DNA of 64,000 bases from Cohaesibacter celericrescens (GTDB lineage Bacteria > Pseudomonadota > Alphaproteobacteria > Rhizobiales > Cohaesibacteraceae), in contig NZ_PKUQ01000031.1 in NCBI RefSeq assembly GCF_002866925.1, forward strand, positions 186,001 through 250,000. Direction: 5' to 3'. A program made the position numbers and the translations under genes. The stretch's first letter is position 1. Every line of letters starts with the position of its first letter. The notes beneath the pieces were generated by a model. It was not told where the DNA came from, did no database searches, and saw only the letters and a list, made by a program, of their open reading frames with translations. Positions 29,074 through 39,772 of the stretch are shown piece after piece.

Positions 29074-29586
29074 ATGAGCTTGATCAATGACATTGACCTG
29101 TTGAAACAGGTGCCGTTTTTTGCGGATTTCAACGAAGATCAACTGCGACTGTTGGCCTTTGGGGCTGAATCACGGGTTTATCGGGCTAAGCAGGTGATCT
29201 TTCGTCAGGGGGATTTGGCGGATTCGGGCTTTGTCATCATTGAAGGCCAAGTCCGGATGACTATCTCGCAGGATGGCTTGGATCAGGACTCCCAGATATT
29301 GGGGGCTGGCAGCTTGATCGGGGAAATGGCCTTGATGGCCGAAACGCGTCGCTCTGCAATGGCGACGACGTTGGAAGACGTCAAAGTGATTCAACTGCGG
29401 CGAGCGCTGTTTCGCCGTGTTATGGATGAATATCCCGACCTTGCTGCTCTTTTGCATGGTCGGCTGGCTACTCGCTTGAATAATATGGTGCGGGATTTGG
29501 ATCAAATCCGTGACATGATCGATCGTGTACCAGGGGAGGCCTCCTCATTGGAGGAAGTGACGGCCTTTGTGCAGCGTGGCGACTAA
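29074..29586 (+). CDS. Single-domain cyclic-nucleotide-binding protein
   Basis: This 170-residue protein has a CAP-like cNMP-binding domain (residues 10-125) and a helical tail, but no DNA-binding helix-turn-helix. The phosphate cassette GEMALMAETRRSA (83-95) keeps the Glu and Arg that hold ribose and phosphate, so cAMP or cGMP binding is plausible. It resembles the PKA-regulatory-subunit-like gene next to Brucella otpR. I chose ATG 29074; a GTG at 29041 is in frame. It lies 124 nt after cenR. Confidence 0.85.
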   Translation: MSLINDIDLLKQVPFFADFNEDQLRLLAFGAESRVYRAKQVIFRQGDLADSGFVIIEGQVRMTISQDGLDQDSQILGAGSLIGEMALMAETRRSAMATTLEDVKVIQLRRALFRRVMDEYPDLAALLHGRLATRLNNMVRDLDQIRDMIDRVPGEASSLEEVTAFVQRGD

Positions 29587-29646
29587 CCTCATTTTGATGC
29601 TGCCTTTATTGATCTGATTTTGCCGCAAAATCCTGGACTGCAAACA

Positions 29647-29680
29647 AAAAACCCCCGCCAGTTGGCGAGGGTTTTATTTT
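29647..29680. terminator. Bidirectional terminator between the cNMP protein and acs
   Basis: AAAACCC..CGCC / GGCG..GGGTTTT forms a stem with one mismatch, with A and T runs on opposite sides, between two convergent genes. Confidence 0.75.
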
Positions 29681-29698
29681 TAGGTCTGAAGCTGGTGA

Positions 29699-31642
<1,944 letters not shown>

Positions 31643-31883
31643 GCGTTCCTCCCAGAACTTATCCAAAATTGTTTCACCGCAGCTTCAGAGGCTGCGCAGT
31701 TTTTGTAAAGTGTATCCCCTAAAGCATTGTAACCTTGGGGCAAGAATTCACGTAGAAATGCTCTGAAGCTTTTTGCATTTTGACAAATGTGACCAAGCTT
31801 CCGGTTCGCGCCCATTATGATCAGAGGATTACCTAGCGTCCACTGGCTCGGTATTGCTCTTTCGTAGGTTGTTTAGACGAATT

Positions 31884-32297
31884 TTAAGTCTCTTTGCCGT
31901 TTTGTTGAGCGTTCTCTTCCACCAATGGACTAGATTTGGGAGGAATGAGAAAAATTTCATTGTTTTGGATTTTGATGTTGAGACGGATAAGGGCCGTTCC
32001 TTTACAGGGACCCGAGATACAATGGCCGTCTGAAATGCGGAACCGTGCGCCATGGGTGGAGCAGACCAGAAGGGCCGGGTTTTGTTTGTCTATAAATTCG
32101 TGATCGAAGGTCTCTAGCGGCGTTGCGATATGCGGGCAGGCATTGCGATAGGCTCGAACAACCGGTTCATTGCTAGATGCAGACGGGTCTTTGACCAGCA
32201 GCACTTCAAATCCGCCTGTTGCTGTTTGAACCGTGATACCAAAAGCACCGGTGTGATCAAGCGCATTGACCTGACATAGAGGGATTTGGTCTGTCAT
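31884..32297 (-). CDS. Rieske [2Fe-2S] ferredoxin-like protein
   Basis: This 137-residue protein has the Rieske ligands Cys54-Pro-His56 and Cys79-Ser-Thr-His82, separated by a somewhat long 22-residue stretch, in a soluble protein without signal peptide or membrane segment. It probably transfers electrons to an oxygenase or another partner. It lies 31 nt downstream of ctlX and is the third gene of the ocd-ctlX unit. A link to arginine or ornithine catabolism is inference from that position. Confidence 0.85.
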   Translation of the reverse strand: MTDQIPLCQVNALDHTGAFGITVQTATGGFEVLLVKDPSASSNEPVVRAYRNACPHIATPLETFDHEFIDKQNPALLVCSTHGARFRISDGHCISGPCKGTALIRLNIKIQNNEIFLIPPKSSPLVEENAQQNGKET

Positions 32298-32328
32298 AGA
32301 GGCACTAAGCCAGTTGGGCTTTTGTGCG

Positions 32329-33294
32329 TCAAGCACCAACGTGGCGTGGGGCGGGGGATCGCGGTGTAAGATGAACACCGGCAATGGTGCAACGAACTGA
32401 ACCGCCTGCCAATTCGATGGATGGAATGGTGAGGGGGACCGGCTGGGCGCTTTTTTCAATGTCTTTGATTTGAGTGTCTGTAAGCGCTTGGTAAGCCCGC
32501 TGGGATAGCGCCAGAATGCGGTCGTCTTTGCCTTGCAATTCAATGGCATTGCCGGCAAATTCAAGAATTTGATCATTGCTGAGTGCGATGATTGTACGCC
32601 CAGATGCTTGGAATCTTTCGATTATTTCCTGTTTGCGCGTTTCATTTTCTATCATATCCAGCCCGATCAAAACAAATTGCGTGGCAATACACATCAGAAC
32701 ATTGGTGTGATAAATGGGTGTGCCAAACTCGTCTGACGCGGCAAAAGCCATTGGCTCGAAGTTAAAATGGGTGCAAAAACGCTCCAAAGCGATCGGGTCT
32801 GTGCGATCTGATTGCACCGCATAGGCCACCCGATCAATTTGGTCCAGAACCATTGCGCCTGTGCCTTCAAGAAACAATCCATCAGCTTCCAGTCCGGAAT
32901 AATCAATCACATCCTGAACGCGATAGCGGCTTTTTAGCATTTCGATTACGTCTAGCCGCCGTTCAAGGCGTCGGTTGACGGCTTTCATCGGGTAGATGGC
33001 GACGTGGCCACCGGCGTGGGTGGAGAACCAATTGTTTGGAAAAACGGCATCCGGTGTGCTGTGGCCTTCATCTTCAAAGAGATGAACCGTTACACCATGG
33101 GCTGCCAGTGCTTCTGAGGCACTTGTGATCTCATCATAGGCGGTTTTGGCAATATCCCCGTCCTGTGGGGCTCGTTCTGACTGAAAAGCATTGTCCTGCG
33201 CTGTTTGGCCGTTGACTTGGAAATTATGGGGGCGAACCATGACTACTGCCGAGGGCGCCTGAATGGAGAAAACTTGGTTTCTGACGTTTTTCAT
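32329..33294 (-). CDS. ctlX: CtlX-type citrulline/arginine-deiminase-fold hydrolase
   Basis: CtlX belongs to the amidinotransferase/dimethylargininase superfamily and has been linked to citrulline use. The catalytic residues are visible: Asp82 with FPNN (85-88), His196 in IYHTNV, and Cys302 in GGSVRC near the C-terminus. The length of 321 residues is normal from ATG 33294. It follows the ornithine cyclodeaminase gene by 34 nt. Citrulline to ornithine, then ornithine to proline, is the likely route. Confidence 0.88.
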   Translation of the reverse strand: MKNVRNQVFSIQAPSAVVMVRPHNFQVNGQTAQDNAFQSERAPQDGDIAKTAYDEITSASEALAAHGVTVHLFEDEGHSTPDAVFPNNWFSTHAGGHVAIYPMKAVNRRLERRLDVIEMLKSRYRVQDVIDYSGLEADGLFLEGTGAMVLDQIDRVAYAVQSDRTDPIALERFCTHFNFEPMAFAASDEFGTPIYHTNVLMCIATQFVLIGLDMIENETRKQEIIERFQASGRTIIALSNDQILEFAGNAIELQGKDDRILALSQRAYQALTDTQIKDIEKSAQPVPLTIPSIELAGGSVRCTIAGVHLTPRSPAPRHVGA

Positions 33295-33328
33295 ATATTG
33301 GCACCCTTGCGCTGCATTGCTCGGTTTT

Positions 33329-34396
33329 TTAGGCGACGGCGCCGGTTTTTGCGGCACGGCGGACCATGCCATACAAATCGCGTGGTTCATCCGGGTCGGC
33401 CAACATATCAAGATTGTCAAAAAATTCCGTGCCTTTGATGGCGCTATACAGGTAGCGTAGGGCAGAGAAATCTTCGATGGCGAAGCCGACGGAATCAAAC
33501 AGCGTGATTTGTGTGTCTGACGTACGGCCTTGTTCGATACCTGCGATGACTTTCCAAAGCTCCTTGACCGGGTGGTCTTCCTTGAGCTGCTGGATTTCAC
33601 CTTCAACGCGGGTTTGAGGCGGATATTCAACAAAGATATCCGAGCGCAACAAGATGTCTTTGTGCAGTTCGGTTTTTCCGGGGCAATCGCCGCCGATGGC
33701 GTTGATGTGCTGGCCTGCTCCGACCATATTGTCAGTCAAAATTGTGGCGCATTGTTTGTCGGCGGTGCAGGTGGTGATGATGTCGGCCCCGCTGACACAT
33801 TCCTGATGGCTGTTGGTTCTGATGACGGTGAGGCCCGAGTCTTTCAGATTGAAGACTGCTTTGTCGGTGGCGACCGGGTCAATGTCATACAGGCGCACTG
33901 TGTCGATACCGCAAATGGCTTTGAAAGCCAGGGCTTGAAACTCACACTGCGCACCATTGCCTATCATGGCCATGATTTTGGCATCTTTTGGGGCAAGATA
34001 TTTTGCCGCCACTGCCGACATTGCTGCGGTGCGCAGGGCGGTCAGGATGGTCATTTCGGTGAACAACAAGGGGTATCCTGTGCCAACGTCAGCCAACAGG
34101 CCAAATGCGGTGACAGTTTGCAGCCCTTCTTTGGTGTTTTTGGGGTGACCGTTGACATATTTGAAGCCATAAACTTCGCCGTCTGAGGTGGGCATCAATT
34201 CAATGACGCCTTCTTTGGAATGGGAAGCTACACGGGCCGTTTTGTCAAAGCTTTCCCAGCGTTTGAAATCGCTTTCGATCTGGGCTGCGATCCCAGCAAT
34301 CATCTCTTCGACACCAATAGACAGAATGAGTTTCATCATATTGTCGACGCTGACAAACGGGACGAGATTGAGGTTGCCTTTTTGGGGTGTGGTCAT
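33329..34396 (-). CDS. ocd: Ornithine cyclodeaminase
   Basis: This enzyme converts L-ornithine to L-proline and ammonia with tightly bound NAD. It is a member of the mu-crystallin family: a substrate domain with the EGVIELMPTSDGEVYGFKYV region, then a Rossmann domain with IGNGAQCEFQALAF near residue 146 and the YDIDP block. The INAIGGDCPGKTEL block carries the catalytic Asp. The length is 355 residues from ATG 34396. It is divergent from an Lrp/AsnC regulator. Confidence 0.93.
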   Translation of the reverse strand: MTTPQKGNLNLVPFVSVDNMMKLILSIGVEEMIAGIAAQIESDFKRWESFDKTARVASHSKEGVIELMPTSDGEVYGFKYVNGHPKNTKEGLQTVTAFGLLADVGTGYPLLFTEMTILTALRTAAMSAVAAKYLAPKDAKIMAMIGNGAQCEFQALAFKAICGIDTVRLYDIDPVATDKAVFNLKDSGLTVIRTNSHQECVSGADIITTCTADKQCATILTDNMVGAGQHINAIGGDCPGKTELHKDILLRSDIFVEYPPQTRVEGEIQQLKEDHPVKELWKVIAGIEQGRTSDTQITLFDSVGFAIEDFSALRYLYSAIKGTEFFDNLDMLADPDEPRDLYGMVRRAAKTGAVA

Positions 34397-34588
34397 GATC
34401 TGTATCCTGTTGCCGGTGGGAAATGAGCCGATTGCTCGCGGGCATTGATTGTTGCCTAGAGGATACAGCGTCAAAAATTCAGACAAAATGGCAATAATCT
34501 TCAAATTATGATATTCTTTTGCGCAAAACGTCAGAGAATATTGTACAAATTTGTAATTTCAGAAAATCAATAGCCAAGGAGGATGCGG

Positions 34589-35026
34589 ATGCAGCAAGCC
34601 AAGCATATTTATGATCAGTTGGATCGGGATCTTATTTCTCTGCTGCGTCATGACGGTCGGGCTCCGCTTTCCAAATTGGCAGACATTCTGCGCGTGTCGC
34701 GTGGCACCATACAAAATCGTTTGGATCGACTTAGCCAATCAGGGGCCGTTTTGGGATTTACCGTGCGCGTGCGTGAAGATTATGAGCTGGACGGTATTCG
34801 GGCCATTATGATGATCGAAGTGGTGGGTAAATCGACGTCACAAGTTATCAAAAGGCTGCGCGGCATGGCCGAGCTGCACACTTTGCACACGACCAATGGC
34901 TCTTGGGATCTGGTGGCTGAAATTCAGGCAGCCTCGTTGTCGGATTTTGACCGGGTTTTGCGCGAAGTCCGGATGATTGAGGGGGTATTGAACAGTGAAA
35001 CGAGTCTTCTGCTCAGTACCATCTAG
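34589..35026 (+). CDS. Lrp/AsnC-family regulator
   Basis: This 145-residue protein has an N-terminal winged helix (LSKLADILRVSRGTIQNRLDRL, about residues 27-48) and a C-terminal RAM ligand domain. These proteins usually sense an amino acid and control the divergent catabolic operon, here ocd-ctlX-Rieske, so ornithine or arginine is the likely ligand (inference). AAGGAGG at 34576-34582 is 6 nt before ATG 34589 and abuts ATG 34583, which decides for 34589. Confidence 0.92.
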   Translation: MQQAKHIYDQLDRDLISLLRHDGRAPLSKLADILRVSRGTIQNRLDRLSQSGAVLGFTVRVREDYELDGIRAIMMIEVVGKSTSQVIKRLRGMAELHTLHTTNGSWDLVAEIQAASLSDFDRVLREVRMIEGVLNSETSLLLSTI

Positions 35027-35052
35027 TGGTGTGAGGCTGACGGTTCAAACCA

Positions 35053-35346
35053 CTAGCGAGTCATCAGTGGCCATTTGACTTTGCTGGTATCCGCCTTCTT
35101 TGGGTTGTCTTTTGTGGCTTTGAGCCTATCACTAGGCATAATTGGTGGAAATATTAGGCGCTTGGGTGGCTGCAATTTGCGGAATTTATTGAGATGATTA
35201 AAGTCCGTCGGCTGCATTTTATGGGGTGTTATGCTCGATGTTGGAGCCAAGCTTTTCATCGGTTCGACGGCTTTTACATCGGTAAGGCTGAGTGGAAAGG
35301 CAATCCCCATCACCAATATCAACGGCAGGCGTGAATAGTTGAACAT
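35053..35346 (-). CDS. Small exported hypothetical protein
   Basis: The 97-residue product begins with a hydrophobic signal-like segment (about residues 6-26), followed by a Pro- and Lys-rich, low-complexity tail. I do not recognise a family. Its frame and signal peptide are the only evidence that it is real, and the next gene leftward is convergent. Confidence 0.4.
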   Translation of the reverse strand: MFNYSRLPLILVMGIAFPLSLTDVKAVEPMKSLAPTSSITPHKMQPTDFNHLNKFRKLQPPKRLIFPPIMPSDRLKATKDNPKKADTSKVKWPLMTR

Positions 35347-35407
35347 TGCAAGTCTCTCGCGGTGCTGGTCTTGTCTCAATGACGGGTGGGTGGCAGCAAC
35401 ATTTACA

Positions 35408-35821
35408 TCATCCGAACCAGCCTAAAATCGCACCTTGTGCTACCAAATTGACCAACCAGTGACCGCCATCAATGAGGGTGAGGCGCAGAGGTTTCATTTG
35501 ATAGGCATTGTTGACGCTTAATGTTGTCAGCACAAATCCGATCCAGATGAATACTGCCGAAATTATGCCTCGGATTGGGGTTGGATCACCCACATGCACC
35601 AGAATGCCAAACAGCATCATCGCCATAACAATATTTGCAATAGCAGCGATGATGAAGGGCATCGGGTTTTGCTTGTCATTTTTGCCTTTGATCATGTCTT
35701 TGGTCAGGCCGGCCGCCGCCATCCAGGGATTGGAGAGGGACATATACCAAACCGCACCAATGGCATAACCGACAAATGCCGAGACCAGAACTGCTATCCA
35801 GTTGATTTCATTAAATGGCAT
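35408..35821 (-). CDS. DUF1761 membrane protein
   Basis: The 137-residue protein has four membrane segments. Family features are the Trp-Tyr-Met pattern after the first segment (GAVWYMSLSNPWMAAAGL) and a conserved Asp-Gly-Gly-His near the last. Function is unknown. It lies about 60 nt upstream of the small exported protein and is divergent from the DUF1223 gene. Confidence 0.85.
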   Translation of the reverse strand: MPFNEINWIAVLVSAFVGYAIGAVWYMSLSNPWMAAAGLTKDMIKGKNDKQNPMPFIIAAIANIVMAMMLFGILVHVGDPTPIRGIISAVFIWIGFVLTTLSVNNAYQMKPLRLTLIDGGHWLVNLVAQGAILGWFG

Positions 35822-35960
35822 GGGGCAACCTTTCCTGATTTATTGCAAGCGACCCAGTCGGGCTTGGTTTTTGTCCTATTGTTCAATCATGACAGCCAGT
35901 ATGGGAAAACTCAAACGAAAGTGATTGGCAGTTGAGTATGGTTTGTCTTTAGGTAGGGTC

Positions 35961-36761
35961 ATGATGATTTATAAAACACTATTTGGCCAATCTGTATCCC
36001 GACGGTTTTTGATACGTAACTGTGCTTTGCTTTTGGCGTCAGGTCTTGGCTTGGGTGCAACGCTACGAGCACACGCTCAGGTCGGTGAACCTGTGGTGGT
36101 TGTTGAGCTGTTCACCTCTCAGGGCTGCTCGTCTTGTCCTCCGGCTGACAAGCTGCTTGGTGAATTATCAGAAAATCCTGACATGATTGTTCTGACCGAA
36201 GCAGTGGACTATTGGGATTATCTGGGTTGGAAAGATAAAAATGCCAACCATGAACATACGGTACGCCAGAAGAATTATGCGCGTATGCGCGGAGATAGAA
36301 GCATTTACACACCGCAGATGGTGATTAATGGTCGCGTGCATGTGGTTGGCAGTCGTGCTGGCGAGGTGACGCAGGCTTTGCAACAAGTGTCCAGTGGAAC
36401 TGGTCGCCTTTCCGTGCCTATCAAGACACGCACTGACAAAGAAACCTTGTCTATTGAGATCGCTGCGGGACCTGAAGGTCTCAGTGATGTCAAAGACGGT
36501 ACGTTATTTTTGGTGCCATTCCGGCGCGAGGTATCTGTTGATGTCGAGCGCGGTGAAAACAAAGGACGTAAGATCGTTTATCACAATGTGGTCGATCAAA
36601 TGCGCCCTATTGGCATGTGGCATGGTAAGGCGCTGAATATTGAGCTTCCGATGCATGAGATCCGTAAAGGGGGCCATGATGGTTGTGCGGTGTTGTTGCA
36701 GGCCGATGTGAATGGCTTGCCCGGCCCGATCTATGGCGCAGCCATGATCGAGCTTCACTAG
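35961..36761 (+). CDS. DUF1223 thioredoxin-like exported protein
   Basis: A signal region with Ser-Arg-Arg-Phe-Leu (a near Tat motif) and an Ala-His-Ala cleavage site covers about residues 1-40. The mature protein opens with VVVELFTSQGCSSCPPAD, where a Cys-Ser-Ser-Cys pair sits like the redox motif of thioredoxins. The rest is the DUF1223 beta-rich part. A periplasmic disulfide or metal role is possible but unproven. ATG 35961 follows AGGTAGGG; ATG 35964 is equally close. The length is 266 residues. Confidence 0.85.
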   Translation: MMIYKTLFGQSVSRRFLIRNCALLLASGLGLGATLRAHAQVGEPVVVVELFTSQGCSSCPPADKLLGELSENPDMIVLTEAVDYWDYLGWKDKNANHEHTVRQKNYARMRGDRSIYTPQMVINGRVHVVGSRAGEVTQALQQVSSGTGRLSVPIKTRTDKETLSIEIAAGPEGLSDVKDGTLFLVPFRREVSVDVERGENKGRKIVYHNVVDQMRPIGMWHGKALNIELPMHEIRKGGHDGCAVLLQADVNGLPGPIYGAAMIELH

Positions 36762-36787
36762 TGTGTGGTTTTAGTCTGGGCTGAAAA

Positions 36788-37402
36788 TCAGGCTTTATCA
36801 GATTTTTTGACCAACTTCCAACCGGTGATCATTGGTTTGACCAGGTTTTCACGTTTCCAGAGTTTGTAAAATGCGATTGCCGCTAGATGAATACCGACCA
36901 TCGCTAAAATCAGATTGGAAATCTGATAATGGATGCGATTGGCAAAAACGGCATTGTCATAACCGACATAGCTGGCCAATGGCCCGACATTGACAAAATC
37001 GTCCGGATCCGAGGTTAAACCAGTTGCGACTTGAGCGATAAGCAGACCCAAGAGTGCAAAAGCGGCCAATGCCCCAAGGGGATTGTGGCCTCGCCAGTAA
37101 CTGGGTTCGCGCTTGAAAATTTTTGACGCATAAGAGAGCGTGGTTTTGGGGCCATAGATAAAGTGTCCAAAGCGGGCGACTGTAGGGCCAAAAAATCCCC
37201 ATATCAGACGAAACGCCAACAGAGCGCAAATAGCATAACCGAAATAGAAATGCAGCGTCATGATGTCGGGGCCAAATCGTCCTAGCCCCCAAGCTGCCAC
37301 CACGCAAATGACCAACGCCCAGTGAAATAGACGCAGAGCAGGGTCCCAAAGCTTTACATTTTCAAGGGGTTCGGTATCGGTGTTTTTTGCTTGATCGTTC
37401 AT
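36788..37402 (-). CDS. Cytochrome b561-family protein
   Basis: This di-heme membrane cytochrome carries electrons between the quinone pool and a periplasmic c-type cytochrome. The 204-residue protein has four hydrophobic helices; His residues near LRLFHWAL (about 28), LHFYFGYAI, and the C-terminal helices (HYQISN, GIHLA) are likely heme ligands. It lies 58 nt downstream of a cytochrome c' gene on the same strand, so the two probably function as a pair. I chose ATG 37402. Confidence 0.88.
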   Translation of the reverse strand: MNDQAKNTDTEPLENVKLWDPALRLFHWALVICVVAAWGLGRFGPDIMTLHFYFGYAICALLAFRLIWGFFGPTVARFGHFIYGPKTTLSYASKIFKREPSYWRGHNPLGALAAFALLGLLIAQVATGLTSDPDDFVNVGPLASYVGYDNAVFANRIHYQISNLILAMVGIHLAAIAFYKLWKRENLVKPMITGWKLVKKSDKA

Positions 37403-37460
37403 GGTCAGCTTGCCTTTAAGAATAAGGGCCGAAATGCTTTTTCGGCCCTTAATATGCGTC

Positions 37461-37913
37461 CTATTTTTCGCGGAAAGATTTGTGGCAGTTGCCGCAAGAT
37501 GCACCAGCGGCACCGAGTGCTGCGCCCAATTCACCACGGCCTTTGCCGGCTTCTGCCTGCAAGTTCATGGCAGCTTCAACAAGTTTGGCACCAGCAGCGC
37601 CAACAGCTGGGAAATCTTCCCAGATTTCTGCTTTGGCACGAGTCACGCCTGGCATGTCGGTGGAAGAGGTTCCTGGAATAAACAGAAAACCGATGTTGTT
37701 TTTGGACAACAAAGCCAGATTGTCGGCATGGATCTGTGCTTGTGCCGCGTCATAGTCAACTTCGCCTTTTGCCATCGCGGCCAAAGCACCCATGTTGGCG
37801 TTGAGCAATTTATAGTGCCCCTGACGGGCAGCTACGGCATCTTCATTTGGTCCAGCAAGAGCAGGCGCTGCAAAGAGCGACAGTGCAACAGCGGCGAGAG
37901 CAATTTTACGCAT
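37461..37913 (-). CDS. Cytochrome c' (c-556 type)
   Basis: A Sec signal peptide (residues 1-20, cut after Ala-Leu-Ala) precedes a four-helix bundle with the single heme site Cys140-Gly-Asn-Cys143-His144 at the C-terminus, as in cytochrome c' proteins. These periplasmic proteins bind NO or act as electron carriers. The b561 gene follows, so electron exchange at the inner membrane is likely. Confidence 0.9.
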   Translation of the reverse strand: MRKIALAAVALSLFAAPALAGPNEDAVAARQGHYKLLNANMGALAAMAKGEVDYDAAQAQIHADNLALLSKNNIGFLFIPGTSSTDMPGVTRAKAEIWEDFPAVGAAGAKLVEAAMNLQAEAGKGRGELGAALGAAGASCGNCHKSFREK

Positions 37914-38318
37914 GATTGGTCCTCATTGATAAATGTAACCGTTACAGGAATAACGGGGTGAAATGATTTTAGCATCTAGTGGCGGGTTGTCTTGATGAAA
38001 TTTCTTCATCTATTCAATGAATTTCCCGTGAAATGTAAATGACGATATTGAGGCGTCTAGGAGGCTTTTTTAGCCTCTGGATTTCAAAGAATGACCGAAA
38101 ACAGCCAAAGCCTCAATATAATGTCTACTTCGAAAGTATGATGATTATCTGTAGCAGGAGAGAGCAGAATTCCCCGTTGCGTGTTTCTTTAACAAATGCC
38201 GGAATGGCGCCGGTTTAAATGTGGCAAAAAAAAGGTGCCGAGGGGTATGAGCCACGCTGGCTGTTTTACAAGTCTGTTGGGTTCGCTACTTAAAAAATTT
38301 GGATATGGCATGATGGTG
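37914..38318. other. Intergenic region without a recognised gene
   Basis: About 400 nt between cytochrome c' and the hairpin after the saccharopine dehydrogenase. I see no coding frame with plausible composition. Short inverted repeats (around GAGGCTTTTTTAGCCTC at 38070-38087) could be a minor hairpin. The promoter of the cytochrome pair should lie at the left end. Confidence 0.4.
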
Positions 38319-38362
38319 TGTTCAACAAAAACGCACTGTTTCTCGTGTGTTTTTGTTGAACA
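38319..38362 (-). terminator. Long hairpin after the saccharopine dehydrogenase gene
   Basis: An 18-bp inverted repeat (one G-U pair) with an 8-nt loop lies 20 nt downstream of the leftward gene. The arms contain internal A5 and T5 tracts, and the stem is unusually long for a simple terminator. Confidence 0.65.
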
Positions 38363-38381
38363 TTTGTATAGATGATCAGAA

Positions 38382-39464
38382 TTAGAGATTTGCTTTCTGG
38401 CAAATCTCTTGGAATTTTTCTGCGCCATTTTTCCATTCTGGGCCATCGGGAAAGCACAACAGAGACTTGATGAACTGGTCGGAAAATTCTTCGGCAGCCT
38501 GTGCCGGCAAGAGAGAAGGCAGATTATCAATGGACGTGACTTCTACCGCGTCACCATGACTGTTTTTGGCGACCTCGACCACAGGCTCAGTCCAGCTGGT
38601 GGGTTCGCTGTAAATAGGCAGTGGGTTGAAGTCAGAGAAAGGATCGCAGGAGACGTCCGAGATCACTTTCATATTGCAAGTGGGTGCCGCAAAATGGGCT
38701 TTGTTGGCCAGCAGCAAACCAGGACCAAACATCAATACACAATTGACCATCAGGTCATGGGAAAGTAGAGCGGCCCTATCCAGCAAACGGGTTTCTTCAA
38801 TGTCCCATTTGGTGACCTCCATGCCGATGGCTTCAAGGCATTCACAAGCCCCCGTGCCGGAGCGGCCTTTGGCGCCGATGACGATAGCGGTGGGCAAATC
38901 GCCCTCTTTTTCGGCGGCAAGCGATTTGAGTTTGTCTATGACGACGGCCTGACTTTCATAGGGTGAAACACCACCAATGATGTCGTCACGTCCAGCGCGG
39001 CGCTCAAGCAGGCGATGAGCGCCAAGGGCTGCCCCCATCCATCCGGCCCAATAGCCAAAGGCTGCAACGCGGCGACCATCATCCCCTACAAGAAATTCGA
39101 TGTCATACAGTGACCCTCCACCATTGACAAAGCGGGCTATCTCATTCTCCCAGCCTGTCTGATCCTTATAGATATGGGCAAAATGGATCATGCGGTGAGG
39201 GAGTTTGGTGGGGGTTTCTGCCAGTTCTTTAAGGCCCAGAATGACAACGTCTTTGTCGCAATCCACCCAAGAGCGAGGCTCGGCAAGGGTGCAGCCTGCG
39301 GCCACATAATCCTCATTGGAAAAGGCACGTTTGTCGCTGGCTTCAACGGTTACAGTAAAGCCATTGTCGAGCAGGGTTTTGGCATTCTTGGGGGTCAGTG
39401 CTGTACGGCGTTCGGTGGCACGATCTTCATCGCGCAGCCAAATGTGGGCTTTTGGCATAGACAT
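38382..39464 (-). CDS. Saccharopine dehydrogenase (lysine-forming, Lys1-like)
   Basis: The 360-residue protein fits the NAD-dependent lysine-forming class: an N-terminal AlaDH/PNT-like domain with RRTALTPKNAKTLLDNGF, and a Rossmann segment with VIGAKGRSGTGACE near residue 197. The WDIEET and SDVSCDPFSDFNP blocks are typical. It interconverts saccharopine with lysine and 2-oxoglutarate. No glutamate-forming partner (Lys9 or LKR type) lies nearby, so direction and pathway are open. ATG 39464 has GGAGA upstream. Confidence 0.88.
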   Translation of the reverse strand: MSMPKAHIWLRDEDRATERRTALTPKNAKTLLDNGFTVTVEASDKRAFSNEDYVAAGCTLAEPRSWVDCDKDVVILGLKELAETPTKLPHRMIHFAHIYKDQTGWENEIARFVNGGGSLYDIEFLVGDDGRRVAAFGYWAGWMGAALGAHRLLERRAGRDDIIGGVSPYESQAVVIDKLKSLAAEKEGDLPTAIVIGAKGRSGTGACECLEAIGMEVTKWDIEETRLLDRAALLSHDLMVNCVLMFGPGLLLANKAHFAAPTCNMKVISDVSCDPFSDFNPLPIYSEPTSWTEPVVEVAKNSHGDAVEVTSIDNLPSLLPAQAAEEFSDQFIKSLLCFPDGPEWKNGAEKFQEICQKANL

Positions 39465-39772
39465 TCATTGATCTCCGTCGGGTCTTGTCGTTGCGCTCTT
39501 GCTATCGGATCATAAGTCACTGCGCACTCTATTGATTTGGCTCTAGATTACTCTTTTTGAAGAAAAATGATAGCGTTGGGTTGCGGACGGATTGCCGGAA
39601 GTTGATATTCTGTTTGGCAGTTTACCGGCATTTTGGCCAATAAAGGGCGTTGGCTGACGGGATAATAATGGGTTAATGCATTTTTCTAGCAAGAGATTTG
39701 GTAAAGATGACCAAACGTCATTAGAACTATCTTTATGGTTTAGCGCTAACGTTGTCCAAAAAAGGGGACACA
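39465..39772. other. Divergent promoter region, saccharopine dehydrogenase / GGDEF
   Basis: This 308-nt gap holds no gene. It must contain two divergent promoters. A short inverted repeat, TGCCGG...CCGGCA, with arms near 39595 and 39630, is the only structure I noticed; I have no regulator to assign to it. Confidence 0.35.
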
